A stretch of 14,731 nt of DNA from an uncultured Bacteroidota bacterium (GCA_902766265.1 CACXCY010000245.1:1-14731), one strand, 5' to 3'; counted from the first letter of the stretch, positions 7,789 through 14,320 are shown. Numbers and translations are program-made. Notes: generated by a model not told the origin, from the letters alone.

Positions 7789-7819
7789 TTTGCCATTATG
7801 ACAAAAATGCGTACTTTTG
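7789..7819 (+). promoter_or_regulatory. Predicted promoter of gcvH
   Basis: TTTG (7789-7792) is followed after 19 bases by TACTTTTG (7812-7819), a full Bacteroidetes primary-sigma promoter of the type TTTG-N19-TAnnTTTG. The start would be near 7825, giving a leader of about 100 bases. I see no glycine riboswitch fold in that leader. Confidence 0.75.
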
Positions 7820-7923
7820 GATGTTTGAAAAAAGAGCCCACAACCGCCCCTTAACATGGGTAAATGGGTATAAATCAAATAAGAGAATACAAAATAAATA
7901 TAACCACTAATAATTAAAAAACA

Positions 7924-8301
7924 ATGAAATTCCCCGAAACATTAAAGTACACCCAGGACGACGAATGGGTAAGAATTGATGGCGAATTTGCCTATGTAGG
8001 AATTACCGACTACGCCCAGCACGAACTCGGCGACATCGTTTTTGTCGACGTGGATTGCGAAGGCGACACCATTGACGCAGGCGAAGCTTTTGGTTCCATT
8101 GAAGCTGTGAAAACCGTAGCCGACTTGCTGATGCCTGTGAAGGCCGAAGTTGTAGAGTTCAACGCTGCTCTTGAAGATGCATCCTGCATCAACAACGACC
8201 CCTATGAGGCCGGTTGGATTATCAAGATTAAACCCGCCAACATGGGTGACATCGATGGCTTGATGGATGCAGCCGCTTACAAAGCAAAAATCGGTATGTA
8301 A
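7924..8301 (+). CDS. gcvH: Glycine cleavage system H protein
   Basis: The H protein is the lipoyl carrier that shuttles the aminomethyl intermediate between the P, T and L proteins of glycine cleavage. The 125-residue length is standard. The lipoylation site is K63 in FGSIEAVKTVADL, and other family signatures are present: DDEWVRIDG (12-20), GITDYAQHELGDIVFVD (26-42) and NNDPYEAGWIIKI (90-102). The start at 7924 gives the usual MKFPETLKYTQDDEW N-terminus. It has its own promoter and is followed 18 bases later by a strong terminator, so it is transcribed alone; gcvP and gcvT are not in the window. Confidence 0.97.
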   Translation: MKFPETLKYTQDDEWVRIDGEFAYVGITDYAQHELGDIVFVDVDCEGDTIDAGEAFGSIEAVKTVADLLMPVKAEVVEFNAALEDASCINNDPYEAGWIIKIKPANMGDIDGLMDAAAYKAKIGM

Positions 8302-8319
8302 TTCATACAGACAATACTT

Positions 8320-8352
8320 AAAAAGCCGCACATATTTGTGCGGCTTTTTTTT
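8320..8352 (+). terminator. Intrinsic terminator of gcvH
   Basis: The stem AAAAAGCCGCACA (8320-8332) pairs perfectly with TGTGCGGCTTTTT (8337-8349) around the loop TATT. The T run extends to 8352. It starts 18 bases after the gcvH stop. Confidence 0.92.
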
Positions 8353-8416
8353 ATGCATATTCTTGACGGCTTTCTGAATGTGCCGCAAAGCGCTTCTATT
8401 ATTGTATGGTTAATAA

Positions 8417-8441
8417 AAAAAGACGCAATCTGCGTCTTTTT
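8417..8441. terminator. Bidirectional terminator between gcvH and the tRNA
   Basis: The arms AAAAAGACGCA (8417-8427) and TGCGTCTTTTT (8431-8441) pair around ATC. A runs on the left and T runs on the right let it act on both strands. On minus it lies about 39 bases past the tRNA 3' end and is its likely terminator; on plus it backs up the gcvH terminator. Confidence 0.85.
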
Positions 8442-8479
8442 GCCATTTGAGAGTATATCTCCGGAGGAGCTCCGTTTTG

Positions 8480-8553
8480 TGGTCCCTCTTGGGTTCGAAC
8501 CAAGGACCTACTGATTATGAGTCAGTTGCTCTAACCAACTGCGCTAAGGGACC
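8480..8553 (-). tRNA. tRNA with CAU anticodon (elongator Met or, more likely, lysidine-type Ile2)
   Basis: This 74-base cloverleaf on the minus strand has acceptor stem GGTCCCT / AGGGACC, D-stem GCGC/GAGC, anticodon stem ACTGA/TCAGT with loop CTCATAA, and T-arm CTTGG-TTCGAAC-CCAAG. The discriminator base is A and CCA is not encoded. It is not an initiator type, because the 1-72 pair G-C is intact and the three G-C pairs beside the anticodon are missing. CAU is used both by elongator tRNA-Met and by tRNA-Ile2, whose C34 is changed to lysidine by TilS. The C4-G69 and C5-G68 pairs seen here are those reported as TilS determinants in E. coli, which favours Ile2. Confidence 0.95.
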
Positions 8554-8600
8554 GATTTCTTGCGTCAGAGTTATATACTCTTGCCGTTCAAAATCGGGTG

Positions 8601-8632
8601 CAAAAGTACACATTTTCCGAGAACCCCGCAAA
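8601..8632 (-). promoter_or_regulatory. Predicted promoter of the tRNA gene
   Basis: On the minus strand TTTG (8632-8629) is followed after 20 bases by TACTTTTG (8608-8601). Transcription would start near 8594, about 40 bases before the mature tRNA 5' end at 8553. Confidence 0.75.
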
Positions 8633-8761
8633 TTATTTTTCCCCAAGGGCACTCCATCTGGATATAATGCACTATTTATCACAATCTCTCTGCTTCAATT
8701 TATCTACTGCACTTTTTTGATTTTTCTTTAATATTCATCGTGTTTTCACAGAAAAAAGTAG

Positions 8762-8769
8762 TATTTTTG
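8762..8769 (+). promoter_or_regulatory. Predicted promoter (-7 box) of the ruvX-def-TPR operon
   Basis: TATTTTTG matches TAnnTTTG. The start would be near 8775, only about 19 bases before the ruvX ATG at 8794. This supports that ATG over an in-frame ATG at 8740, which would lie upstream of the promoter. A weak TTTTC lies near the expected -33 position. Confidence 0.6.
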
Positions 8770-8793
8770 CAACTCAATAATGAATCGCAGAAT

Positions 8794-9219
8794 ATGGGCA
8801 GAATCTTGGCAATCGACTATGGCATAAAGCGTACGGGCATAGCTGTGACCGACCCTTTGCGCATCATTGCTACAGGTCTGACCACCGTGGAGACCCCAAA
8901 ACTGATGGATTTCCTGAAAAAATACTGCCAGCAGGAGGATGTTGACTGCTTCGTTGTGGGCGAGGCCAAACACATGGACAACACCCCAGCCGAAAGCGCT
9001 GCCATCATCGAACCTTTTGTAACGGAACTGCGGGCCGCTTTTGCCGATAAGCAGGTGGACCGCATGGACGAACGCTTTACCTCCAAGATGGCCTTTCAAA
9101 GTATGATAGACAGCGGTTTGGGACGTAAAAAACGACAGAATAAAGCACTTGTCGACGAAATCAGCGCCACCCTTATACTCCAAAACTACATGCAACTGAT
9201 ACAAAATAGAAAGTGCTGA
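8794..9219 (+). CDS. ruvX: Putative pre-16S rRNA nuclease / Holliday junction resolvase-like protein, RuvX (YqgF) family
   Basis: This RNase H-fold protein of the YqgF family is linked in E. coli to maturation of the 16S rRNA 5' end; older annotations call it a Holliday junction resolvase. The 141-residue product has the first acidic strand ILAIDYGIKRTGIAVTD with D8, the VVGEAKHMDN strand (54-63), MDERFTS with E93, and the ALVDEISA helix with D121, the expected active-site acids. The start at 8794 puts the catalytic strand at the N-terminus, as in the family. It is first in a probable operon with def, which starts 56 bases later. Confidence 0.93.
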   Translation: MGRILAIDYGIKRTGIAVTDPLRIIATGLTTVETPKLMDFLKKYCQQEDVDCFVVGEAKHMDNTPAESAAIIEPFVTELRAAFADKQVDRMDERFTSKMAFQSMIDSGLGRKKRQNKALVDEISATLILQNYMQLIQNRKC

Positions 9220-9275
9220 TTTCACCACCACAGAAAGAAGTGCAACAATAAAAAGAATCCTAAATTAGAAATTTC

Positions 9276-9839
9276 ATGATACTCCCCATTGTACCCTACG
9301 GCAGCCCCGTGCTACGCAAAACATCAGAACCTATCGATAAAAGCTATCCCAACCTCAAGGAATTGATAGCCAACATGTATGAAACCATGTATGGCGCTGA
9401 CGGCGTAGGTTTGGCGGCACCGCAGATCGACCTGCCCATTCGCCTTGTGGTTATCGGGTTCCGTCCTTACGACGAGAAGACCGAGACCTACGGTGAACCA
9501 CAGGAGGAACACACCCTTATCAACCCCGTCATTCTTGAAAGCGGCAGCGAAAAGGACTATTTCAACGAAGGTTGTCTCAGCATCCCCGACATCCACGAAG
9601 ATGTGCTGCGTCCCACAACGATATGTCTGCGCTGGCTGGACGAGAATTTCGAACAACACGAAGAAACCATTGGTGGTCTTTTCGCCCGAGTGGCACAACA
9701 CGAGATTGACCACCTCGACGGCAAAGTGTTCACCGACCGTCTCAGCCCGCTGCGCAAAACTATGCTGCGCCGCAAACTAAACGACATAACAGCCGGTAAG
9801 TTCAGCACACGCTACCGTATGAAACGCAAAAACAAATAA
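9276..9839 (+). CDS. def: Peptide deformylase
   Basis: This metalloenzyme removes the formyl group from the N-terminal Met of nascent proteins. All three family motifs are intact in the 187-residue product: GVGLAAPQ (43-50), EGCLS with metal ligand C100 (98-102), and QHEIDHLDG with metal ligands H142 and H146 and catalytic E143 (141-149). The basic C-terminus (RMKRKNK) is compatible with ribosome contact. The ATG at 9276 gives the typical short N-terminus MILPIVPYGSPVLRK. No promoter or terminator separates it from ruvX or from the TPR lipoprotein gene that starts 25 bases after it, so the three are probably one transcript. Confidence 0.97.
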   Translation: MILPIVPYGSPVLRKTSEPIDKSYPNLKELIANMYETMYGADGVGLAAPQIDLPIRLVVIGFRPYDEKTETYGEPQEEHTLINPVILESGSEKDYFNEGCLSIPDIHEDVLRPTTICLRWLDENFEQHEETIGGLFARVAQHEIDHLDGKVFTDRLSPLRKTMLRRKLNDITAGKFSTRYRMKRKNK

Positions 9840-9864
9840 CCATATATAAAACCATAAAACAACA

Positions 9865-10404
9865 ATGAAACGCTTAAGTTTTACCATCGTCGCCTTGTGC
9901 GCCATCATTTTGGTAAGTTGCCATCCCAACCGTTCCAAAGAACTCACCCAGATACAGCAATACGAAGACTCCCTGCTGCACAATGCCGCCCAGGTGATCA
10001 TCGACACCAACATGGGCAATCAGACAGTGGCATTGTACCTTCAGTTTGCCAACGATTTCCCCAACGACTCTCTGACGCCGGGATTTATCTACAAAGCTGC
10101 CGACATCTCCTTCAACATGGGCAAATACCCTGCAGCCCTGGATTACTTCAACCGCATAATAGACAACTATGCAGAATATAGCGACCTGGGAACCTGTTAT
10201 TTGATGGTAGGCGAGACATACAACTGCATGTCCCAGTACGAGCAAGCCAAAGAGGCCTACCAACAGTTTATTGAACTCTTCCCCGACCACCCTCTTGCCA
10301 AAGACATACGCTACCAATTGGAACACAACATGGTTGGCATGTCGCCAGAAGAGATGCTTAGCGTGGTGATGGAGAACGCCGCCGTTGAGGACGCCGTGCT
10401 CTGA
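9865..10404 (+). CDS. TPR-repeat lipoprotein
   Basis: This 179-residue protein begins with a lipoprotein signal peptide; the lipobox LVSC places the lipidated cysteine at 19. The mature part is helical with TPR-like repeats at about 73-104 (FIYKAADISFNMGKYPAALD) and 108-141 (LGTCYLMVGETYNCMSQYEQ), plus a degenerate copy before them (about 50-66, ending ANDFPNDS). Such repeats normally bind proteins, so it is probably an envelope scaffold or adaptor. It is much shorter than BamD and I would not call it that. It is the last gene of the ruvX-def unit and is followed by a terminator. The exact role is unknown. Confidence 0.85.
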   Translation: MKRLSFTIVALCAIILVSCHPNRSKELTQIQQYEDSLLHNAAQVIIDTNMGNQTVALYLQFANDFPNDSLTPGFIYKAADISFNMGKYPAALDYFNRIIDNYAEYSDLGTCYLMVGETYNCMSQYEQAKEAYQQFIELFPDHPLAKDIRYQLEHNMVGMSPEEMLSVVMENAAVEDAVL

Positions 10405-10455
10405 CGACGATCCACAAGCTACATATATATAAGGTATATAATATATATAATGCAT

Positions 10456-10483
10456 AAAGCGCCTTTTGACCAAAGGCGCTTTT
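10456..10483 (+). terminator. Intrinsic terminator of the ruvX-def-TPR operon
   Basis: AAAGCGCCTTT (10456-10466) pairs perfectly with AAAGGCGCTTT (10472-10482) around TGACC, followed by T and ATTTT. It lies 51 bases after the TPR gene stop; the gap holds a run of TATATA-like DNA (10423-10452). Confidence 0.88.
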
Positions 10484-10545
10484 ATTTTGGGTCGTTAACG
10501 AACCAACTGACAAAATGTCATAGCCAACCTGCCAAAAATGCAGAT

Positions 10546-10611
10546 ATGTTCATCGGCTTATGAACATATGTTCGTTGGCCAATGAACATATGTTCGTGGA
10601 CCGATGAACAT
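10546..10611. repeat. Three tandem 22-base near-palindromic units
   Basis: Units start at 10546, 10568 and 10590. Each begins ATGTTC and ends ATGAACAT with a variable centre containing GG, so each unit can fold on itself and the junctions form the perfect palindrome ATGAACATATGTTC-type sites. The second unit has an extra self-complementary centre TGGCCA. A short fourth start (AGGTTC) follows at 10612. The array lies between the operon terminator and the 3' end of the XRE gene. A nearby TGACA-AAA-TGTCA dyad is at 10508-10520. The array could be a stack of protein-binding sites or a structured 3' tail of the xre mRNA. It is unrelated in sequence to the array at 1-220, although the period is the same. 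Confidence 0.9.
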
Positions 10612-10679
10612 AGGTTCCCAAAAACATCCAGTTTTTTGCCGTTCACTCTCGGGAGTAATACATCTCTCTTCTGAGTGGT

Positions 10680-11333
10680 TTACCGTTCTGGATAGAACTC
10701 ACTGAAGGTATAGTCGTCGTAGAGCACCACAAATTTGACAATTTTCTTTTGCTTCACGAGAGTTGCATCTTTTCCACCAACGGCACTGTCGTTCTCATTT
10801 TTTCGATTCTCCTCATTTTGGCTTTTTTCAGCTTCAGGAGTGGGTTGCGGTACAGCAACAGGCGACGGCACACTTCTTCCCGTCGCCTTGGGCAATGCAT
10901 TGACAGGATGTTCTGACACATTCGTCTGAATTGGCTGCTGATACGTAATTCGCTGAGCTTCATTCTCTGTGGCAACTGGCTGGGCTTCTGCTGCCACATC
11001 ATTGACTGACGAGAATAAATCCAAAGGCAACTCTTGTTTTGCAGCAGCGGCACTGCCCGTCGCAATGTTCTGGCGTGCCGTTGGAACGACAGGTACAGGA
11101 TCTGGTGTAGGGGTAGCATAACTGGGCACATACATTTCTCCCTTACCAAACATCAACCAATTGATGTCAATCTCTGGATAACGTCGCACAACCTTCATGA
11201 CAAAATCAAGACTAGGGTTGTTGCGACCCGACAGAATGTGGGACATACCCGAGGGCTGCACGCCAATTTCCTCAGCAAACTGTTTCGACGTGATATTTTT
11301 CGCCCGCAAAATTAGATTAATTCTATTTACCAT
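10680..11333 (-). CDS. XRE-family (Cro/CI-like helix-turn-helix) regulator with long linker
   Basis: The 217-residue product has an N-terminal XRE-type DNA-binding domain (about 3-66). The helix-turn-helix ITSKQFAEEIGVQPSGMSHI is followed by LSGRNNPSLDFVMKVVRRYPEI and the common INWLMFGKGEMY end. A Pro/Ala/Gln/Glu-rich linker without predicted fold spans about 70-190. The last residues (VKFVVLYDDYTFSEF) look like a short conserved beta hairpin, possibly for oligomerisation or ligand binding. It is a DNA-binding regulator of unknown target. It is transcribed alone on minus, away from a 970-base region containing several dyad motifs that could be its sites. The ATG at 11333 fits the domain start. 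Confidence 0.88.
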   Translation of the reverse strand: MVNRINLILRAKNITSKQFAEEIGVQPSGMSHILSGRNNPSLDFVMKVVRRYPEIDINWLMFGKGEMYVPSYATPTPDPVPVVPTARQNIATGSAAAAKQELPLDLFSSVNDVAAEAQPVATENEAQRITYQQPIQTNVSEHPVNALPKATGRSVPSPVAVPQPTPEAEKSQNEENRKNENDSAVGGKDATLVKQKKIVKFVVLYDDYTFSEFYPER

Positions 11334-11369
11334 AACATTACAAGTGTAATCCTATCTTTAATCAAATTA

Positions 11370-11377
11370 CAAAAGTA
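11370..11377 (-). promoter_or_regulatory. Predicted promoter (-7 box) of the XRE gene, within a dyad
   Basis: The minus strand reads TACTTTTG, an exact TAnnTTTG match, 37 bases upstream of the ATG. Five bases away (11383-11390) the plus strand carries the same TACTTTTG pointing the other way, so CAAAAGTA-CAAAT-TACTTTTG forms a dyad with overlapping divergent -7 boxes. No clear -33 TTTG is seen for either. Confidence 0.55.
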
Positions 11378-11411
11378 CAAATTACTTTTGATATACAGAA
11401 ATAAAATTCGC

Positions 11412-11431
11412 GTATTTACATTTGTAAATAC
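11412..11431. promoter_or_regulatory. Putative operator: 20-base dyad upstream of the XRE gene
   Basis: GTATTTACA (11412-11420) and TGTAAATAC (11423-11431) are perfect 9-base arms separated by TT. It lies about 35-60 bases upstream of the XRE -7 box, a normal place for a regulator site. It shares its ACA-TT-TGT core with four sites at 11665-11733. Binding by the XRE product is an inference. Confidence 0.5.
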
Positions 11432-11664
11432 ACATAATATTGAATTATTACTTGAATTAATCAAATAATTTAATTGTTATTCCGATAATAAATAAATGTA
11501 ATCTATAGAATTATTACAGGTGCAATAATTCGCTATTTATCAGTACATATTAATGAATTAATTATACATATTATTTTGGTAAATAATATTCTAAATACCA
11601 TCACCTATATTGATGTATAAATTATTTGGCATTTTACAAAATTCAATGAAATATTTTTGTAAAA

Positions 11665-11733
11665 TTTACATTTGTTATATTGTACATTTGTAATACGTAC
11701 CATTGTTTTACTTTTGTAATTCACATTTGTGAT
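11665..11733. promoter_or_regulatory. Cluster of four ACATTTGT-type dyads
   Basis: Four related sites lie in under 70 bases: TACATTTG (11667-11674), TACATTTGTA (11683-11692), TTACTTTTGTAA (11708-11719) and TCACATTTGTGA (11721-11732). The last three are dyads; the first is a half-decayed copy. Centre spacings are 16, 26 and 13 bases. Three of them also match the -7 consensus, so some could be promoter elements. In such AT-rich DNA part of this may be chance. Confidence 0.4.
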
Positions 11734-11971
11734 ACTTATTTTCTACAGCAATCCACCATTAGGAGGATTCCAGACAAGTAAATCGACATTGCCCTACAGC
11801 TTCTGGTGGCTAAATTATCATCTCCCAGTTGTCCCCCCAATCTCAATAACCAACCCTCCACCCTACCCCACCCGACCTGTCATCATTGAAGGTTTGTCAT
11901 TTTTATCATGCTCGACGTTGAACGAGCAACCTATCGCCAAGCAGTACTCTTTTTCGCGTACTATTGCCTAA

Positions 11972-12056
11972 GAATTGAAAAAACGGTTGGCAAGGATACG
12001 TGACGAATGGAAATTTTGATTCTCGTCAACCAAAACCAACTGCAAAGTGGGTGTTA
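11972..12056 (+). pseudogene. Possible transposase remnant
   Basis: Two short frames in a row look protein-like: ELKKRLARIRDEWKF (11972-12016) and, after a one-base shift at a T run, FDSRQPKPTAKWVL (12015-12056), which then meets TAA. A basic heptad-like helix followed by F-D-S-R and K-P-T-x-K-W-V is reminiscent of segments in IS1634/IS4-like transposases, but this is from memory and the match is weak. Stops and shifts would make it dead. It lies in the gene-free region beside the XRE regulator, a plausible place for mobile debris. Confidence 0.22.
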
Positions 12057-12232
12057 TAAGCGTATTGACAGATGGTTGTGCGGATAGAACACTTGACAAC
12101 CGATAATGACTAAAATATTGCCTGACCATTTTTGTAGGTCTTATAGGTGTTTGTTACACGACAAAGTATGGCGGGTCAACCGGTGAGATTGCATACCGAC
12201 GAAAAAAAACATAATAATTGATTTTTTTTTTA

Positions 12233-12240
12233 TACTTTTA
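12233..12240 (+). promoter_or_regulatory. Weak candidate promoter of the small lipoprotein gene
   Basis: TACTTTTA is one base off TAnnTTTG and lies about 68 bases before the ATG at 12308, downstream of a ten-base T run. No -33 TTTG is visible. Confidence 0.3.
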
Positions 12241-12307
12241 AATACGTAGAATAAAAAAAGTGCGTTATCCCTATGTTTTTTTAGACAGATAAACATATAC
12301 CAATATC

Positions 12308-12430
12308 ATGAAAAAAAGAGTCATTACCATTCTCATCGTCATGGTTGTTGCAATGGTTGCAGCCTCCTGTTCACACAAGACCTGCCCTGCATACCGTGGC
12401 TCTATTGCAGAAAACGTGGTTGTTGAATAG
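12308..12430 (+). CDS. Small (40-residue) lipoprotein
   Basis: The frame encodes a 40-residue product. It has a basic start (MKKR), a hydrophobic stretch ITILIVMVVAMVA and a lipobox AASC with the lipidated cysteine at 21, leaving a mature peptide of only 20 residues that starts CSHKTCPAYRGS. The C-P-A-Y motif just after the lipidated cysteine is, as I recall, common in tiny Bacteroidetes lipoproteins of unknown function. A start codon in good position, a full signal peptide and a following hairpin make it more likely a real gene than chance. It stands alone on plus between gene-free DNA and the end of ftcD. Function unknown. Confidence 0.75.
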   Translation: MKKRVITILIVMVVAMVAASCSHKTCPAYRGSIAENVVVE

Positions 12431-12473
12431 TCAAACAGCGTTCTAACCGCCCGCTATCGTTAACAACAAACAA

Positions 12474-12499
12474 AGCAGGCATCCTAAAGGATGCCTGCT
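12474..12499. terminator. Hairpin terminator after the small lipoprotein gene
   Basis: AGCAGGCATCC (12474-12484) pairs perfectly with GGATGCCTGCT (12489-12499) around TAAA. On plus it is followed by a weak T tract (CTATTCGTTTT); on minus it is followed by TTTGTTTGTTG. It may end transcripts from both the lipoprotein gene and ftcD. Confidence 0.7.
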
Positions 12500-12567
12500 C
12501 TATTCGTTTTCGCAGCATGAGTGTGCGACGGATTTCAACAAATCGATTTCCAACCGACAATAATGAT

Positions 12568-12597
12568 ATAGGGGAAGGCATTGCTGCCCTCCCCTAT
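12568..12597 (-). terminator. Hairpin just past the 3' end of ftcD
   Basis: Arms 12568-12580 and 12585-12597 pair at 12 of 13 positions around TTGC, with one A-C mismatch. The core is AGGGGA / TCCCCT. It starts 25 bases after the ftcD stop in the minus direction and is followed there by a T-rich but interrupted tract. It is probably a terminator or mRNA 3' stabiliser. Confidence 0.55.
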
Positions 12598-12622
12598 TCT
12601 ATTGGCACGCTGTATATGTCGA

Positions 12623-14320
12623 CTACAGATTGATTTTGTCATTGACCATCTTCAGAAGTTCGGTTTCTTCCTTGATGGCAGCTGCTTCAATACTGGCGGC
12701 TTTAGCCAGGATATCGTCTCTAAAGGCGGTGTCCTTCAAGCTGGAGGCATTGATTTTCACATTGAGGTGAGCGCCCATCACAGCACTGCGGGCGCAGAGT
12801 GCTCCTACACCAGCATCGGTGACGCTATTGGGATTGCCTATCTCAATCATGGCACGGCAAACTTCAAAGGCCTCAAAGGATTTCTGCATGGTACGGAACG
12901 GCACCTCGGTCGCATATTTGGTAGCATCCTGAATGGCAGCCGTACGAGCGGCCTTCTCCTCGTCGGTCTTCTTGGGCATTCCGAAAGCAGCCATTATCTT
13001 ATTGAAAGCATTGGTGTCTTCGTCAACAAGATGTATCAGTTCGTCCTTGATTGCCTGACCTTTGACGGCCCAGTTGGAGAAAGTCTCCCATTGGTCATCC
13101 CAACCGGGTTTGTGGCTGGAAAGGTTGGCCACCATCGTAGCCAGCGAGGCAGCGAGTGAACCCATATAGGCACTCACGCTGCCACCACCGGGGGCGGGAC
13201 TTTCCGAAGCTGTCTCCTCGGCGAAACCTTTGCAGGTCATGTCGACCAATTTCTTCTGGCTGTGGTCCTCAATCAGATACTCAATCACTTTCTCACGTGG
13301 ATTGAATGGTTTGAGGTCGTCCAGTCCCATCGACTTGATGGCTATCTTCATAATCTCATCCTCACTCACGCCAATGCTGCGTTGCTGTTTGGCCAGATAG
13401 TATTTGCCTGCATCGATGAGCACGCTCTTCGGTATCAGACCCACGATTTCGCAACCCGTCACTCTCACGCCTCGGGCTGCGGCTTTGGCACACACCTCAT
13501 CAAAACAGAGGTGTACCGGTGCCACCTTGATGGAGGTGATGTTCATGGAAACCTGAGCAATGCCGTAATCCTCGATATACCAACCGATGGCTTTGGTGCC
13601 TTTGAGGGTACCGGGAATCATGATGGTATTGCCTTCGGCATCTTTCATCGGTTTGCCGTTCACCTTGCCGCCTTCGCGCTGGGGACGACCTTTCTCGCGC
13701 ACATCAAAGGCGATGGCGTTGGCGCGACGTGTCGATGTGGTGTTCAGGTTATAGTTGATAGCCACAAGGAAGTCACGGGCACCCACCTGGGTGGCACCGG
13801 TCTGCGCCGTATGGTCGTTCCAGACGTTGGGACCGAAATCGGGTTTCCACTCTTCGGTGCCGAGACGTGTGGCCAACGATTCATATTCGCCCGTGCGGCA
13901 GTAGGCCAGATTACGACGTTTGGGCTGGAAAGCGGCATTCTCATAGCAATAAATGGGAATCTGCAACTCTTCGCCCAGACGGCGGCCAAGTTTATGAGCA
14001 TATTCAACAACCTCGTCCATAGTGATGTTACTCACCGGAATCAATGGGCATACGTCGGTGGCACCCTGTCGGGGATGGGCGCCATGATGCTGGCGCATGT
14101 CTATCAGTTCTGCAGCTTTCTGCACCACTCTGAATGCAGCTTCGCATGCCTGTTCGGGCTCACCGACGAAGGTGATGACAGTACGGTTGGTCGTTGCACC
14201 AGGGTCCACGTCAAGCAGTTTCACCCCTTCCACTTTCTCAATCTCCGCCGTTACCTGGTTTATGATGTTCATGTCACGTCCCTCGCTGATGTTGGGTACG
14301 CATTCAATCAATTGCTTCAT
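12623..14320 (-). CDS. ftcD: Bifunctional glutamate formimidoyltransferase / formimidoyl-THF cyclodeaminase
   Basis: This enzyme moves the formimino group of N-formimino-glutamate, the late product of histidine breakdown, to tetrahydrofolate, then deaminates it to 5,10-methenyl-THF. Both domains are present in the 565-residue product. The transferase (about 1-345) starts IECVPNISEGRD and has DMRQHHGAHPRQGATDVCPL with the expected catalytic H82, the same number as in the mammalian enzyme. The cyclodeaminase (about 355-565) has SPAPGGGSVSAYMGSLAASL (374-393), DEDTNAF (433-439) and NPNSVTDAGVGA (497-508). It is some 20 residues longer than the mammalian protein, mostly from an insert at about 212-240 (GRPQREGGKVNGKPMKDAEG). 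The gene stands alone in the window; hutH, hutU and hutI are not seen here. The ATG at 14320 gives the family N-terminus. Confidence 0.95.
   Translation of the reverse strand: MKQLIECVPNISEGRDMNIINQVTAEIEKVEGVKLLDVDPGATTNRTVITFVGEPEQACEAAFRVVQKAAELIDMRQHHGAHPRQGATDVCPLIPVSNITMDEVVEYAHKLGRRLGEELQIPIYCYENAAFQPKRRNLAYCRTGEYESLATRLGTEEWKPDFGPNVWNDHTAQTGATQVGARDFLVAINYNLNTTSTRRANAIAFDVREKGRPQREGGKVNGKPMKDAEGNTIMIPGTLKGTKAIGWYIEDYGIAQVSMNITSIKVAPVHLCFDEVCAKAAARGVRVTGCEIVGLIPKSVLIDAGKYYLAKQQRSIGVSEDEIMKIAIKSMGLDDLKPFNPREKVIEYLIEDHSQKKLVDMTCKGFAEETASESPAPGGGSVSAYMGSLAASLATMVANLSSHKPGWDDQWETFSNWAVKGQAIKDELIHLVDEDTNAFNKIMAAFGMPKKTDEEKAARTAAIQDATKYATEVPFRTMQKSFEAFEVCRAMIEIGNPNSVTDAGVGALCARSAVMGAHLNVKINASSLKDTAFRDDILAKAASIEAAAIKEETELLKMVNDKINL

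Larger units (their letters stand above)
11391..12307. other. Long region without a normal gene (AT-rich, then mixed)
   Basis: From 11391 to about 11740 the DNA is very AT-rich and holds several ACA-TT-TGT dyads and many TAnnTTTG-like strings, and no reading frame of interest. From about 11741 to 12200 the base composition is more like coding DNA, but all frames are short; an open frame at 11729-11971 on plus has a Pro-rich, low-quality product and no start signal. This half may be decayed mobile or coding DNA. From 12200 to 12307 it is again AT-rich and holds the probable promoter of the small lipoprotein gene. Confidence 0.7.

Noticed and set aside
7825..7923. Glycine riboswitch in the gcvH leader
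   Set aside because: I could not find the conserved paired glycine-aptamer features; the leader is short and A-rich.
11743..11800. N6-methyltransferase-like motif on minus (GNVDLLVWNPPNGGLL)
   Set aside because: The VDLLVWNPP string resembles the NPPY motif, but stops lie on both sides and no other methyltransferase motif is present, so it is most likely chance or an unrecognisable remnant.
11729..11971. An 80-residue plus-strand frame in the gene-free region
   Set aside because: Low-complexity, Pro-rich product, no recognised family, no start signal.
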